NCBI RefSeq assembly: GCF_014161445.1
Contig: NZ_JABBXA010000003.1
Location: 124,001-188,000, forward strand
Reading direction: 5' to 3'
Length of the DNA: 64,000 bases
From: Microbispora sp. H13382
GTDB taxonomy: Bacteria; Actinomycetota; Actinomycetes; Streptosporangiales; Streptosporangiaceae
This document shows positions 35,847-45,645 of this stretch, piece by piece (within the stretch, counting starts at the first letter, position 1; every line of letters begins with the position of its first letter). A program made the position numbers and the translations under genes. The notes beneath the pieces are model-generated. The model searched no databases and had not been told where the DNA came from. It was given only the letters and a program-made list of their open reading frames with translations.

Positions 35847-36791
35847 TCACCGGGGAGCCGTGCCCTGAGTCTTCTCGAACCACGTCACCGTCAGGCCCAG
35901 GCCCTCGCCGAGCGGCACCGGCCGCACGCCGGGGAACCGCTCCAGCAGCAGGCGGGGGGAGGCCTGCGACTCCCGGATGTCGCCCGCGCGGGCGGGGAGG
36001 AACTCCGCCTCGACCGGCCGGCCGAGGATCGTCGCCAGCGCGTCCTTCAGGCCCAGCAGGGACACCCGCGTGCCGAACGCGAGGTTCACCGGCGTCGTGC
36101 TCGTGACACGGCGGACGGCGGCGTCGGCGAGGATGCCCGCCACCGATCCCACGTAGGTGAAGTCACGGGACTGCCTCCCGTCTCCGTGCACGGGCACCGG
36201 CCGGCCGGCCAGCGCCGCGCTCACGAACGCCGGGATGACCGCGGCGTACGCGTGCCCGGCCGGCTGGAGGGGCCCGTACACGTTGAAGAAGCGGAACGGC
36301 AGGACCGGCAGGCCGTAGCTCTCCGCGTACGCCAGGGCGTAGGCCTCGGTGGCGAGCTTGCTCGCGCCGTACGGGCTGAGCGGGCGGGTGGGCAGGTCCT
36401 CGTGCTTGCACGGCTCGGCGCAGTCGCCGTACACCGAGGAGGAAGAAGCCAGGATCATGTGCGGGCGGGTGGCCCGGCACGCCTCCAGGACGTGGAGCGT
36501 CCCCGTGGCGTTGACGGCGTGCGAGGTGAGCGGGTCCTTCACCGACCGGGGCACCGAGGGCCGGGCGGCGAGGTGGATCACGTGCGTGGCGCCGGGCACG
36601 AGCTCGGCCAGCAGGTCCCGGTCGAGGATGCTGCCGGTCACGAGGCCGGCCCCGACGCCGGCGAGGTTGGCCGGGTCCCCGCTGCTCAGGTCGTCGAGCA
36701 CGGTGACGCTCTCGACCTCGGGGCGGGTGACGAGCGTGCGGCAGAGGTTGGCGCCGATGAACCCGGCGCCGCCGGTGACGAGGATCCTCAC
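35847..36791 (-). CDS. NAD-dependent sugar epimerase/dehydratase (second)
   Basis: Extended short-chain dehydrogenase of 314 residues, only distantly similar to its neighbour. The loop TGGAGFIGANL is at residues 6-16, the Ser triad lies in ASSSSVYGD near residue 116, and Tyr-x3-Lys in SPYGASKLATE near residue 137. GDGRQSRDFTYVGSV near residue 205 is the usual substrate-binding Arg segment of UDP-sugar 4-epimerases. A UDP-GlcNAc/Glc 4-epimerase activity is likely, giving GalNAc or Gal units, but this is inference. GTG at 36791 overlaps the stop of the upstream glycosyltransferase by four bases. Confidence 0.88.
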   Translation of the reverse strand: MRILVTGGAGFIGANLCRTLVTRPEVESVTVLDDLSSGDPANLAGVGAGLVTGSILDRDLLAELVPGATHVIHLAARPSVPRSVKDPLTSHAVNATGTLHVLEACRATRPHMILASSSSVYGDCAEPCKHEDLPTRPLSPYGASKLATEAYALAYAESYGLPVLPFRFFNVYGPLQPAGHAYAAVIPAFVSAALAGRPVPVHGDGRQSRDFTYVGSVAGILADAAVRRVTSTTPVNLAFGTRVSLLGLKDALATILGRPVEAEFLPARAGDIRESQASPRLLLERFPGVRPVPLGEGLGLTVTWFEKTQGTAPR

Positions 36792-37975
36792 GCGACGAGC
36801 CCCCGGGTGAGCGCGGGCCCGGCGCACAGCGACCGGTAGAGCGCCTCGGTGTCGGCCGTCAGGCGCTCGACCGAGAAGGAGTCCGTCGTCCAGCGGCGCG
36901 CGGCCTCACCCATGCGAAGCGCGAGCGCCGGATCCGACAGCAGCCGGAAGACGTGCGCCGCGAGCTCGGCCGCGTCCGGGCCGGCCAGCAGGCCGGTCAC
37001 CCCGTCGCGGACCACCTCGTGCACGCTGCCCACCCGGGTGGCGACGACGGGCGTCCCGGCCATGCCGGCCTCGATGAGGCTCAGCGGGGTTCCCTCGTTG
37101 TCGGACGTCAGCACGACCACGTCGGCGGCGGCGTACACCGTCTCGACGTCCGCCCGCCATCCCAGCAGGTGGAAGGCGTCTGGCAGAGCCGCGATCCCGC
37201 GCTCCACCTCCCCGGTGAGCTCGCCGCCGCCGCAGACCGCGAACCGGCACCCGGGCAGGCGCCTGAGCAGGGCCGCCGCCATGGCGAGGAACCGGTCGGG
37301 CCGCTTCACCCGGGTGAGCCGGCCGACGAAGGCGACGACGGGCGCGTCCGGCGGGAGGCCCAGGCCGGCGCGGGCCGCCGCGCGGCCGGGGACGGGGCCA
37401 AGGCCCACCCCCGGCGGGATCACGACGTACTGCTCGGGACGGCCGATCCCCTCGGCGAGCAGGTCGTCGCGGACCTTCGCCCCCACCGTCACCAGCCGGT
37501 CGGACATGGCGGCCAGACGCCGCTCGGCCGAGACGTAGAGGCGGCGCTTGAGCGGAGAGAAGTAACCGTCGAGGAGATGGCCGTGGAACACGTGCACCGT
37601 CCGCCCTCCGCCCCAGGCGGGTCCGACCCGGGCGAGCCGGGCCGCCGTACGGCCGAGCGCTCCCGCCTTGGCCGTGCGCGTGTGCACGATGTGCGGCCGG
37701 AAGCCGCGCATCTCGGCGGCCAGCCGCAGCAGCGCGCGGCAGTCGTCGGCCGGTCTGACGGAGCGGCCCAGTCCGGGAATCCGGTGCACCCGCAGCGTGG
37801 CGTCCCGCAGGCGCATGTGGTCGCCTTCGGCGCCGTCCACGTCCCCTGTGTAGAGGCGGTGGTCGAATTCGTCCGTGTCCAGCCGTTCGTGCAGCCCCAG
37901 GATCTGGGTCGCCGGGCCGCCGATGTTCATGCGCGCGATGATTTCCATGACCCGAATGCGGCCGTTCGGTCTCAT
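36788..37975 (-). CDS. glycosyltransferase family 4-like
   Basis: Cytosolic or membrane-associated glycosyltransferase of 395 residues with the GT-B fold. The N-terminal IARMNIGGPATQILGL contains the Gly-rich acceptor loop, HTRTAKAGALGR and FHGHLL lie near residues 110-145, and the donor domain starts at VVAFVGRLTRVKRPD near residue 230. The E-x7-E-type motif is SDNEGTPLSLIEAGMAGTPVV near residue 305. It would add one sugar of the repeat unit. It is the first gene of the minus-strand operon (this gene, two epimerases, WecA-like, BY-kinase). GAGGAG six bases before ATG 37975 gives a strong ribosome-binding site. Confidence 0.9.
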   Translation of the reverse strand: MRPNGRIRVMEIIARMNIGGPATQILGLHERLDTDEFDHRLYTGDVDGAEGDHMRLRDATLRVHRIPGLGRSVRPADDCRALLRLAAEMRGFRPHIVHTRTAKAGALGRTAARLARVGPAWGGGRTVHVFHGHLLDGYFSPLKRRLYVSAERRLAAMSDRLVTVGAKVRDDLLAEGIGRPEQYVVIPPGVGLGPVPGRAAARAGLGLPPDAPVVAFVGRLTRVKRPDRFLAMAAALLRRLPGCRFAVCGGGELTGEVERGIAALPDAFHLLGWRADVETVYAAADVVVLTSDNEGTPLSLIEAGMAGTPVVATRVGSVHEVVRDGVTGLLAGPDAAELAAHVFRLLSDPALALRMGEAARRWTTDSFSVERLTADTEALYRSLCAGPALTRGLVA

Positions 37976-38329
37976 CACGGGCTCCTCGGTGATGGGCCTG
38001 TTCACGTCGGAGAAGCTAACTCGGCATTTGGGCTTTTCACCGGCACCGTCACGGTCCCGGCGAAGCCTTTTCGCATTCCCTACCGACCCATGATCCGGGC
38101 GGTTTGGCGCGTGTCCGCCCACCGTTCGGCGGAAACGTAAAGCATCGGCCCGGTTCGTATTCGCGCCGCGCCGCCGGGAACGGACCGCTTTTCCTCCGCC
38201 TCGGCGCGGATGCGCGCGACGCCGCGGTCCGCGGACGAATGCGGGTCCGTACAAAGGAGTGGCAAGGACTCCGCCGCGCCCCGGCGTCGAAGCCGGGCGG
38301 GGGCGCGGACGATCGTGAGGCTTGGCCCC
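37976..38329. other. 354-bp divergent spacer between the two polysaccharide operons
   Basis: This spacer separates the minus-strand operon ending in the BY-kinase from the plus-strand series that starts with the large membrane protein. It should contain both promoters. A CGTAAAGC element (38136-38143) sits 3' of a GGCGGAAA stretch; I could not assign it to a known sigma factor. No gene or strong hairpin is seen. Confidence 0.5.
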
Positions 38330-40660
38330 ATGGCCGAGACAACACCTCTGCGGCACGCCGGTCCGATCACCCTGGCTCCGGCGGGACGAGCGCGTCCGTC
38401 GCGGCCGGACGCCCGGGCCGCGCGCACCCGTGCGGCCCGGGTCCTGGCGTGGCTGCCGGCCGCGACGGTGACGGCGTTCACGGCGGCCGTCGTGCTGCGC
38501 TACGGCGTCTCCGTCAGGGACCTGCTCTGCTTCTGCGCCTATCTCGTCGCCTGCGTGGCGCTGCCCGGAACCCTGCTGGTCCGTGCCCTGTACCGCGGCC
38601 GCCGCACGGTGGCCGAGGAGATCGCCCTCGGCGTGGCGCTCGGCTACGTCGCCGAGGTGCTGGCCTACGTAGCCGCCCGCGCCGCCGGGGCGCCGCTGCT
38701 CGTGCTGCTGTGGCCGGCCGTCACGTACGCGGCCTGCGCCGCGTTCCCGCGGCTGCGCGGGCGAGGGGCGGCCGTCCCGCGGGCCACCGCGCCGCTGTGG
38801 TGGTCGTGGTTCCTGGCGCTGACCGTCGCGAGCCTGGTCGCATGGAGCGCGGTCACCTTCTTCCGGCACACCGCCCTGACCTGGCCGCTGATGGCGGTCG
38901 CGAACGTCGACCTGCCGTACCACCTGGCACTCGTCGGCGAGCTGAAGAACCACATGCCGCCCACGGTGCCCCTCGTCGCGGGCGAGCCGCTGCTCTACCA
39001 CTGGTTCGTGTACGCGCACTACGCGGCGGCGAGCTGGATCACCGGCATCGAGCCGCTGGTGCTGCTGTTCCGCCTCGGCATGCTGCCCGTGCTGGCGGCG
39101 CTCGTCGTCCTGCTGGCCATGGTCGCCCGGCGCGTGGCCAGGTCCCGGGCCGCGGTGGCGGCCACCCTCGCGGGCACGTTCTTCATGGCGACTCCGCAGC
39201 TCTACGCCGGGCCTGGCGCCGGCGTGTTCACCTGGCGCGTCCAGTCGTGGACGAGCCCGTCCCAGACGTTCGGAGCGCTCCTGCTCGTGCCGGTCGTCCT
39301 GCTGGTGATCGAGGCGCTGGAGCCCCGCGGGAGGCCTGTGAGTGGGGCGGACGCCGGGCGGTGGATCCTGCTCGGCGTGTTCCTCGTCGGGGTCATGGGC
39401 GCCAAGGCCACCCAGCTGCCGCTGCTGGCGGCGGGGCTGGCGGCCGCGGGCGCCGCCGCCCTCGTCCGGAGGCGCGCGCCGTCCCGGGCCCTGCTCGCCG
39501 CCGCGGGGATGACCGCGGCGTGCCTGCTGTACGCGCAGTTCGTGTTGTTCGGCGGCGCGCGCAACGGCATCGTCGTGGACCCGCTGTCGCTCATGCGCAC
39601 GACGTGGGGGCAGCTCACCGGGCAGGACGAGGCCCGCGCGGGGACGGCGGCGCTGCTCGGCGTGACCCTCCTGTACGTGCTGTGCTGGGCGACGATCTGG
39701 TTCGGGGTGCTCGGACTTCTGGGCCGGTCGCGGGCGCTCACCCGGCCGGGGGTGCTCGTCATGCTCGGCATGGGCCTGTCCGGGCTCGGCGCGGTGCTGG
39801 TGTTCGGGCACTGCCTGATGAGCCAGATCTACTTCCTCGCCGGGGGCTACCCCTACCTGGTGATCACCGCCGTCCACGGGCTGTCCCTCGCGCGGCGGCG
39901 CGCGCGGTTGCCGTACCGCGCCGTCGCCGTCGCGGCCGGATCCGGGGTGCTGATCGGACTCCTGGTACGGGCCCTGTGTGGAGTCCGGGTCCCGTTGGCT
40001 CCCGGCCTGCCGCAGGCGTCGCTCTACCTGCCGTACGCCGCCGCGGCGGCCGCCGTGACGGTGGTCGCCGTCGTTCTGGCGATCATGAGATGGAGCCGCG
40101 CCCGCCGATGGGCCTTCATCGTCTTCATGGTCACCGGCCTCGGCCTTCCCTTCGCGTGGGCGGCGAGGGCGCTCTCCGGTGACGCGGGGGACGCCTCCTC
40201 CGCGCCCGGCGGACCGGTCCCGGTCACGTCCGTGCCCGCAGGGGCGCTGGACGCGGCGCGGTGGCTGCGCGCGCACTCCGGCCCGGACGACCTGGTCGCG
40301 ACCAACGCCCACTGCCGGTGGGGGTACGAGAGCCCGTGCGACAACCGGCACATGTGGCTGGCCGCCCTGGCCGAGCGGCGTGTGCTGGTCGAGGGCTGGA
40401 CCTACACCCCGTCGAACAACGGCCGCTGGCGTCCCGGGCTGCCGATCGAGCGCATTCCCTTCTGGGACGAGGAGCGGCTCCGGCTCAACGACGCCGCGTT
40501 CCGGGATTCCGCCTCCTCCGCGATCGGGCTTCTGCGCAGCCGGTACGGCGTCCGCTGGCTCGTCCTCGAACGCCGGCGGGGAATTCCGGAACCACGCGCA
40601 GGGGAATGGGCGAAGCCGGTCTACCGGTCCGCCGACTACCTGATTTACCGCGTCGTCTGA
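38330..40660 (+). CDS. large polytopic membrane protein, putative GT-C-type glycosyltransferase
   Basis: Protein of 776 residues with about thirteen to fifteen transmembrane helices in its first 600 residues, and then a soluble segment near the C-terminus (about residues 640-776) with WLRAHSGPDDLVATNAHCRWG and GVRWLVLERR. An Asp in the first large loop (NVDLPYHLALVGELKNHMP near residue 190) is where GT-C lipid-linked-sugar transferases keep their catalytic Asp. Proteins like this are common in actinobacterial polysaccharide loci, but the donor and acceptor are unknown. ATG 38330 has no clear ribosome-binding site; GTG at 38315 is an alternative. It is the first gene of the plus-strand series. 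Confidence 0.75.
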   Translation: MAETTPLRHAGPITLAPAGRARPSRPDARAARTRAARVLAWLPAATVTAFTAAVVLRYGVSVRDLLCFCAYLVACVALPGTLLVRALYRGRRTVAEEIALGVALGYVAEVLAYVAARAAGAPLLVLLWPAVTYAACAAFPRLRGRGAAVPRATAPLWWSWFLALTVASLVAWSAVTFFRHTALTWPLMAVANVDLPYHLALVGELKNHMPPTVPLVAGEPLLYHWFVYAHYAAASWITGIEPLVLLFRLGMLPVLAALVVLLAMVARRVARSRAAVAATLAGTFFMATPQLYAGPGAGVFTWRVQSWTSPSQTFGALLLVPVVLLVIEALEPRGRPVSGADAGRWILLGVFLVGVMGAKATQLPLLAAGLAAAGAAALVRRRAPSRALLAAAGMTAACLLYAQFVLFGGARNGIVVDPLSLMRTTWGQLTGQDEARAGTAALLGVTLLYVLCWATIWFGVLGLLGRSRALTRPGVLVMLGMGLSGLGAVLVFGHCLMSQIYFLAGGYPYLVITAVHGLSLARRRARLPYRAVAVAAGSGVLIGLLVRALCGVRVPLAPGLPQASLYLPYAAAAAAVTVVAVVLAIMRWSRARRWAFIVFMVTGLGLPFAWAARALSGDAGDASSAPGGPVPVTSVPAGALDAARWLRAHSGPDDLVATNAHCRWGYESPCDNRHMWLAALAERRVLVEGWTYTPSNNGRWRPGLPIERIPFWDEERLRLNDAAFRDSASSAIGLLRSRYGVRWLVLERRRGIPEPRAGEWAKPVYRSADYLIYRVV

Positions 40661-40710
40661 ACGCGATCCGGAGCCGTTTTCCTGAATATTCTCCTAGGGG
40701 ATTGAGCGCG

Positions 40711-41811
40711 ATGCGCAGTGTCCATGTGTGCGAAGTCATCAAGACGCTGGACGTCGGGGGCGCGGAGATGCTCCTCGTCGAGCGGTTGCTCGCCACGTCC
40801 GGCTCGGCCCACCGTTACACCGTGGCGTGCCTGAGCGCGTCGACCGGCGAGCTCGCCGGCCGCCTCAGGTCGGCCGGGATCGGCGTCGTCGACCTGTCCT
40901 CCTGCCCGCGCCCGCTGCGGCTCGCGCGGCTCGTGCGGGAGGTCAGGCGCCTGGGGCCGGACGTCGTGAACCTGCACTCGCCCCTTCCCGCCGCGCTGCT
41001 GCGCCCGGCGTCCCGGCTGTGGCGCCACCGGCCGTTCCTCATCTCGACGGTCCACAACGTGCGCTACCACCCGCTGACGACGGTGCTCGACCGGGCGACC
41101 GCCTGGCTGGACGGCCGCATCGTGGCGGTCTCGCCCCAGGTCGCCCGGGCGCGCACCGGCAGGCGCGGGCGCGGGCCTTTCACGTGTGTCCACGGTGTGC
41201 GGGTGGCCGAGCAGCGCCGCTGGGCCGCGCTGGCCGGCTCGACCCGGCGGGAGTGGACGGTCCCGGACGACGCCTTCCTCATCGTGAACGTCGCCAACTT
41301 CCGTCCGCAGAAGAACCACGGGCTGCTCGTCGAGGCGGCCGCCAGGGTCGTCGCCGCCGACCCGCGCGCCGTCTTCCTGCTCGCTGGGGCGGGGCCGCTG
41401 CGGCAGGAGACGGAGCGCCGCGTCGCCCGCGTCGGGTCCGACCGCATCCGGGTCGTCGGCCCCGTGGCCGACGCCCGCCGGCTGATCGCCGCCGCCGACC
41501 TGCTCGTGCTCAGCTCCGAGTACGAGGGGTTGCCGGTCGTGGTGATGGAGGCGCTGGCCGCGGGGGTGCCCGTGGTGTCCACCGCCGTCGGGGGTGTGCC
41601 CGACCTGATCGAGACGGGCAGGAACGGCCTGCTCACCCTGCCCGGCAGCGCGCACTCCCTGGCCGAGGGCATCCTGCGCGCGATGCGCCCGGAGACGGCG
41701 CGGAGCCTGCGGGCCGGTGCTCGTGAGAGCGCGGAGCAGGTGGACATCGGGCGGGCGGCGGAGTGGTTCGAGCGGCTCTACGCCGAGGTCTGCCGCCGGA
41801 AATCCGGGTGA
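40711..41811 (+). CDS. glycosyltransferase family 4
   Basis: GT-B glycosyltransferase of 366 residues. TLDVGGAEMLLVERLLA near residue 13 is the typical N-terminal Gly-rich segment, HSPLPAALLRPASRLW and STVHNVRYHPL follow, and the donor site includes NVANFRPQKNHGLLVEAA near residue 193 and SEYEGLPVVVMEALAAGVPVV near residue 269 with the conserved Glu residues. It is a retaining enzyme by family and would add one sugar of the polymer repeat on the cytosolic face. It lies 50 bases after the large membrane protein and seven before the Wzy-like gene, so all are probably one transcript. Confidence 0.92.
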   Translation: MRSVHVCEVIKTLDVGGAEMLLVERLLATSGSAHRYTVACLSASTGELAGRLRSAGIGVVDLSSCPRPLRLARLVREVRRLGPDVVNLHSPLPAALLRPASRLWRHRPFLISTVHNVRYHPLTTVLDRATAWLDGRIVAVSPQVARARTGRRGRGPFTCVHGVRVAEQRRWAALAGSTRREWTVPDDAFLIVNVANFRPQKNHGLLVEAAARVVAADPRAVFLLAGAGPLRQETERRVARVGSDRIRVVGPVADARRLIAAADLLVLSSEYEGLPVVVMEALAAGVPVVSTAVGGVPDLIETGRNGLLTLPGSAHSLAEGILRAMRPETARSLRAGARESAEQVDIGRAAEWFERLYAEVCRRKSG

Positions 41812-41817
41812 CTCCGG

Positions 41818-43107
41818 ATGGAATACATCGTCGTTCTCGTGGCGGCGGCGCTGCTCGTCGTGACGGTGCACCTGAGCCTCGATCCGCGCGTGGCGTGGCG
41901 CGCGCTGCCCGTGCTGCTGGCCGCCTTCGCCGTACGGCTCGCCGTGCACTTCTTCGTCGTCCGGTCCAGCGCCGTCGGCTACGGCGGCGACAACTTCACC
42001 TACGAGTTGAGAGCCCTGGAGGTCGTCGAGCTGTGGCGGCGGGAGGGCCCGCACTTCGTCGGCCCAGGCGAGCTGGACTCGGTCGAGTCCGTCGCCGTGC
42101 CGTGCAACGTTTTCGCGCTCGTCATGTATCTGTGCGGCGGCCGGGCTCCGCTCGCCTGCACCGCCGTCGTGGCGCTGCTCGCCTGCGTGCTGTGCGTCGT
42201 GGTCTACCGGTTCGCGCGGCTCGCCGGAGCCGACGACAGGGCCGCGTTCCGGCTGCTGGTCATCACGGCGTTCCTCCCCGGATTCGTGCTGCACACGTCC
42301 GACACGTTCAAGGACGGATTCAACGCCTTCCTCGTGGTGGCCTGCCTCGGGGTCGCCGCGTCGAACGTGCGGCGCTTCGACATGCGCAAGGTGCTCGCCC
42401 TCGTGCCGTTGCTGTGGGCGCTGTGGAACGTCCGGCCGTACATGGTCTTCATGTGCGTCCTTCCGCTGATCGTCGGCGTCTCCAAGATCAGGGGTCGGCT
42501 CTCCGCCAGCAATGTGCTCGCCCTGTTCGTCCTGTTGGCGCCGCTCCTGCTGCTCATGCTGCGGGGAGCCGACCACGCCGGGCCGATCGCGGCCATGCAG
42601 GCACAGCTCGACCGCGCGCAGTCGCAGCACGTCCGGCTCGCGAACGCCGAGGGGACCTCCGGCGTGCTCTTCGACGACGGCGGCAACGCCTGGAACGCCC
42701 TGGCGCCGAAGCTGGCCTACACGCTGTTGTCCCCCTTCCCGTGGACGAGCGGGAGCCTGGTCCTGCAGCTCAGCAAGGTGGACACGCTGCTGTGGTACTG
42801 GCTGCTCTACCACGGCGTGCGCGGTGGCCTGCGGCTGTGGCGACGCAACCGCAACGTGCTCATGGTCCTCCTCCTGTTCGTCGTCCCGGGAAGCGTCGCC
42901 TACGCGACGACCATGTCGAACATGGGGCTCATGTTCCGCCAGCGCATCCCGATCGTCCTGGTCGTGAGCCTGCTGTCGGCTGTCTCGTGGTCGAGGACCG
43001 TGCCGGACGGCCGCTCCGGCGAGCCGCCGGAGCCGTCCGCGCCCCCGGCCGGCCCTGCCGAGCGGCTCGCCGCGCCCGTCCGGGGGAGCACGGCGTGCCG
43101 CACATGA
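41818..43107 (+). CDS. putative polysaccharide polymerase (Wzy-like membrane protein)
   Basis: Polytopic membrane protein of 429 residues with about ten helices and a long loop near residues 245-300 (ADHAGPIAAMQAQLDRAQSQ). The position between a glycosyltransferase and a Wzx-like flippase, together with the topology, suggests the Wzy polymerase that joins lipid-linked repeat units outside the membrane. Wzy proteins share very little sequence, so this is an inference from context. FRQRIPIVLVV near residue 370 is a conserved feature of EpsG/Wzy-type proteins. The last 40 residues are Pro/Ala-rich. Its stop overlaps the next start (ATGA). Confidence 0.7.
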   Translation: MEYIVVLVAAALLVVTVHLSLDPRVAWRALPVLLAAFAVRLAVHFFVVRSSAVGYGGDNFTYELRALEVVELWRREGPHFVGPGELDSVESVAVPCNVFALVMYLCGGRAPLACTAVVALLACVLCVVVYRFARLAGADDRAAFRLLVITAFLPGFVLHTSDTFKDGFNAFLVVACLGVAASNVRRFDMRKVLALVPLLWALWNVRPYMVFMCVLPLIVGVSKIRGRLSASNVLALFVLLAPLLLLMLRGADHAGPIAAMQAQLDRAQSQHVRLANAEGTSGVLFDDGGNAWNALAPKLAYTLLSPFPWTSGSLVLQLSKVDTLLWYWLLYHGVRGGLRLWRRNRNVLMVLLLFVVPGSVAYATTMSNMGLMFRQRIPIVLVVSLLSAVSWSRTVPDGRSGEPPEPSAPPAGPAERLAAPVRGSTACRT

Positions 43108-44420
43108 CCGGCGGCGGCGCCGGGAACGGGAGCCTGCGGAAGCTGCCGCAGACCATGATGAGCCAGGCCGCCCCGCTGGTCCTGGCCGCGGTGGCGGGCG
43201 TTCTACTGAGCCGCTGCCTGCAGCCCGAAGGCCGGGGGATATACGCGACCGTCACCACGACCGCGGGGACGGCCCTTGTGGTCGGCCATCTGTCGGTCGG
43301 GAGGTCGCAGATGGCGCTGTGGCCGGCGCTGGAGCGCCACCGGCCGCTCGCCGGCAACGCCGCGATCCTCGGACTGCTCCTCGGCGCCGCGGCCGCCGCG
43401 GCGGCCTTCGTCCTGGTCACCGTGCTGCACGTCGTCGCCGCGCCCCATCTCCTGGCCGTGGCGCTGCTCGCCGTGCCGTTCGGTGTCGCGGCGGTCAACC
43501 TCAGGGGGATCGCGCTGCTGCAGTCCCGGGTCGGCCTGGCCAACCGGGCCACCGTCCTGCCGGCCGTGGCGCTGTACGTCCCGATCCTGCTCCTGGCCGT
43601 GACGGGAACCGCCACCGTGACCGCGGTCGTCGCCCTCTGGGCGGTCTCCACGATCCTGCCCTTCGTGCTGTTCTTCCGTCCGCTCGGGCTTCCCGCGGCG
43701 GGGGAGGTGGTGCTCGCCCGCCGGCAGGTGGCGCTGTCGGGCCGCTATCACCTGGGGACGGTGGCGGTCCAGCTCCTGCTGACCGTGGACGTCCTGCTCC
43801 TGAACGCCCTCACGACGCCGGCCGAGGTGGGCCTCTACACGGTCGCGACGTCGTTCCTGTCCCTGTCGCGGGTGCCCACCGACGCGCTGGCCCAGATCGT
43901 GCTCTCCCGTCAGGCGGTGCCGGACGAGACCGCCGCCCGGGAGATCACCGCGCGGGTGGTCAGGCTCACCCTGCTGCTCGTCTCGGCCGTCGTCTGCGTG
44001 CTGGCGTGCGCCGCGCCCCTGGTGGTCCCGCTGCTGTACGGCCACGCCTTCGCGGGGAGCGTCGCACCGCTGCTGGCCCTCGCTCCGGGCATGGTCCCCT
44101 GGTCACTGCAGCGGCCGGTGGAGCAGTATCTGGTGCGGCTGGGCCGCCCGATGACGATGAACGCCGTGGCCGCGGGCGCCCTCGCGCTGAACCTCGCGCT
44201 GAACGCCGTGCTGATACCGCTGTGGGGGGCGCTCGGGGCCGCTCTCGCCTCCACCGCGAGCTACAGCGCGATGGCGGTGGTGGAGACCGCGTGGTTCGCG
44301 CGGGCCGCCGGGCTCGGCGTCGCGGACCTGCTGCCCAGGACACGCGACGTCCGGTGGGCGTACTCGGCGCTGCGCCCCGGGCGGCGGAGGGCGGACCGGC
44401 TCTCCGCAGCCGGGGTCTGA
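43104..44420 (+). CDS. polysaccharide flippase (Wzx/MOP family)
   Basis: Membrane protein of 438 residues with about twelve to fourteen helices, of the multidrug/oligosaccharidyl-lipid/polysaccharide exporter superfamily. AAVAGVLLSRCLQPEGRGIYA near residue 30 is the characteristic first-loop motif (RxLGPEGxG in other members), and PLWGALGAALASTASY near residue 370 is the matching motif in the second half. It would move undecaprenyl-linked repeat units across the membrane for the Wzy-like polymerase. ATG at 43104 overlaps the preceding stop by four bases. Two positively charged stretches end the chain. Confidence 0.88.
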   Translation: MTGGGAGNGSLRKLPQTMMSQAAPLVLAAVAGVLLSRCLQPEGRGIYATVTTTAGTALVVGHLSVGRSQMALWPALERHRPLAGNAAILGLLLGAAAAAAAFVLVTVLHVVAAPHLLAVALLAVPFGVAAVNLRGIALLQSRVGLANRATVLPAVALYVPILLLAVTGTATVTAVVALWAVSTILPFVLFFRPLGLPAAGEVVLARRQVALSGRYHLGTVAVQLLLTVDVLLLNALTTPAEVGLYTVATSFLSLSRVPTDALAQIVLSRQAVPDETAAREITARVVRLTLLLVSAVVCVLACAAPLVVPLLYGHAFAGSVAPLLALAPGMVPWSLQRPVEQYLVRLGRPMTMNAVAAGALALNLALNAVLIPLWGALGAALASTASYSAMAVVETAWFARAAGLGVADLLPRTRDVRWAYSALRPGRRRADRLSAAGV

Positions 44421-44493
44421 GCGGCCCTCACCGGTCCCGCGGGCGGCGCCGCCTCACCCGCGGGGCGACGACACCGATTCCAGGGAGGACGAC

Positions 44494-45645
44494 GTGAGGA
44501 TTCTGCACATCGGATATCGGCTGCCCCCGGAGCCGGGCGGCAAGGAACGCTACATCGCGCGCCTCGCCCGGGAGGAACTGCTCCGCGGGCACCACGTGCT
44601 GGTGGCCCACCGGTGCGGCGAGGCGCCGCCCGGCGTGGAGACGGTGACCCTGCGGCCGACCCGGGCGAGCCGGGCCGCCGCCCGCGCGTCCGGTCCCGTG
44701 GCGTTCGCGCTGGAGTGCGCCCACGCGCTGTCGCGTCTGGGCCCGCCGGATGTCGTCAACCTGCATGGAGACCACCGGGAGGCGCTCTTCCTCGGCCCGG
44801 CCGCCGCACGGCTGCGGATTCCGCTGCTGCTCACCGTGCACGGCGCGCTGGCGATGCGCCATCGGCCGATCATGCCGTGGGCCTTCCGCCGGGTGGGCGG
44901 GTTCGTGGCCGTGGGCGCCCGGCCGGCCGGTGAGTTGCGCAGGGCCGGAGTCCCGGTGCGGGCAATCCGGACGATGTCCGCCGGGCTGGACCTGACCCTC
45001 CTCGACGCGATCCGGTCGGCGGCCTCCAGGGAGCCCGGCCTGGTCGTCAGCGTGGGCAACCTCCTCCCCGTGAAGAACCACGCCCTCACGATCGAGGCGT
45101 TCCACCGGCTGCGGGCCGTCCGGCCCGAGGCGCGGCTCGTCATCGTGGGGGAGGGCCCGGAGCGCGCCCGGCTCGAACGGCTCGCGGGAGCGGGCCGCGG
45201 CGTGGAGTTCGCCGGGCAGTTGTCCGGCGAGGAGGTCTACGCGCTGGTGGGCCGGGCGCAGGCGTTCGTGCTCGCCTCGCGCAGGCTGCCCTCGATCGGC
45301 GAGGGGATCCCGACGGCGGCGCTGGAGGCCCTGGCGCTGGGCACCCCGGCAGTCCTGTCCTCCGACGCCACGCTCGACCCGGTGGTCGCCGACCGCGGCG
45401 CCTACCGCGTCTTCCGCAGCGGCTCGGCGGACGACCTGGCCGGACATCTGCGCCCCCTCCTCGACGACGAGGCGCTGCGGGCACGGATGGCCGAACGCGG
45501 CAGGCGGGCGGTCGCGCACCTCGGCTGGCCCCGGGTGGCGGCCCGGTTCGAGGATTTCTACAAGGCGGTCATCCGCGAGCGCCTCGGTCCTCCCGGTGGG
45601 CCGCACGCGGAGCGGGGCACGCGCCGCCTGGCGGAGCGGACCTGA
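44494..45645 (+). CDS. glycosyltransferase family 4
   Basis: GT-B glycosyltransferase of 383 residues. The N-terminal HIGYRLPPEPGGKERYIARLA holds the Gly-rich loop, VNLHGDHREALFLGPAA lies near residue 85, and LLTVHGALAMRHRP near residue 110. The donor domain has VVSVGNLLPVKNHALTIEA near residue 180 and SIGEGIPTAALEALALGTPAV near residue 267. GTG at 44494 is preceded by GGGAGGAC. It adds a further sugar to the repeat unit. Its last 77 bases overlap, tail to tail, with the 3' end of the large secreted protein on the other strand, which is discussed there. Confidence 0.9.
   Translation: MRILHIGYRLPPEPGGKERYIARLAREELLRGHHVLVAHRCGEAPPGVETVTLRPTRASRAAARASGPVAFALECAHALSRLGPPDVVNLHGDHREALFLGPAAARLRIPLLLTVHGALAMRHRPIMPWAFRRVGGFVAVGARPAGELRRAGVPVRAIRTMSAGLDLTLLDAIRSAASREPGLVVSVGNLLPVKNHALTIEAFHRLRAVRPEARLVIVGEGPERARLERLAGAGRGVEFAGQLSGEEVYALVGRAQAFVLASRRLPSIGEGIPTAALEALALGTPAVLSSDATLDPVVADRGAYRVFRSGSADDLAGHLRPLLDDEALRARMAERGRRAVAHLGWPRVAARFEDFYKAVIRERLGPPGGPHAERGTRRLAERT

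Noticed and set aside
38136-38143. CGTAAAGC element also seen near 6531 and 31616 as a shared promoter motif
   Set aside because: Positions relative to starts and strands differ, and no matching upstream box at a consistent distance was found.
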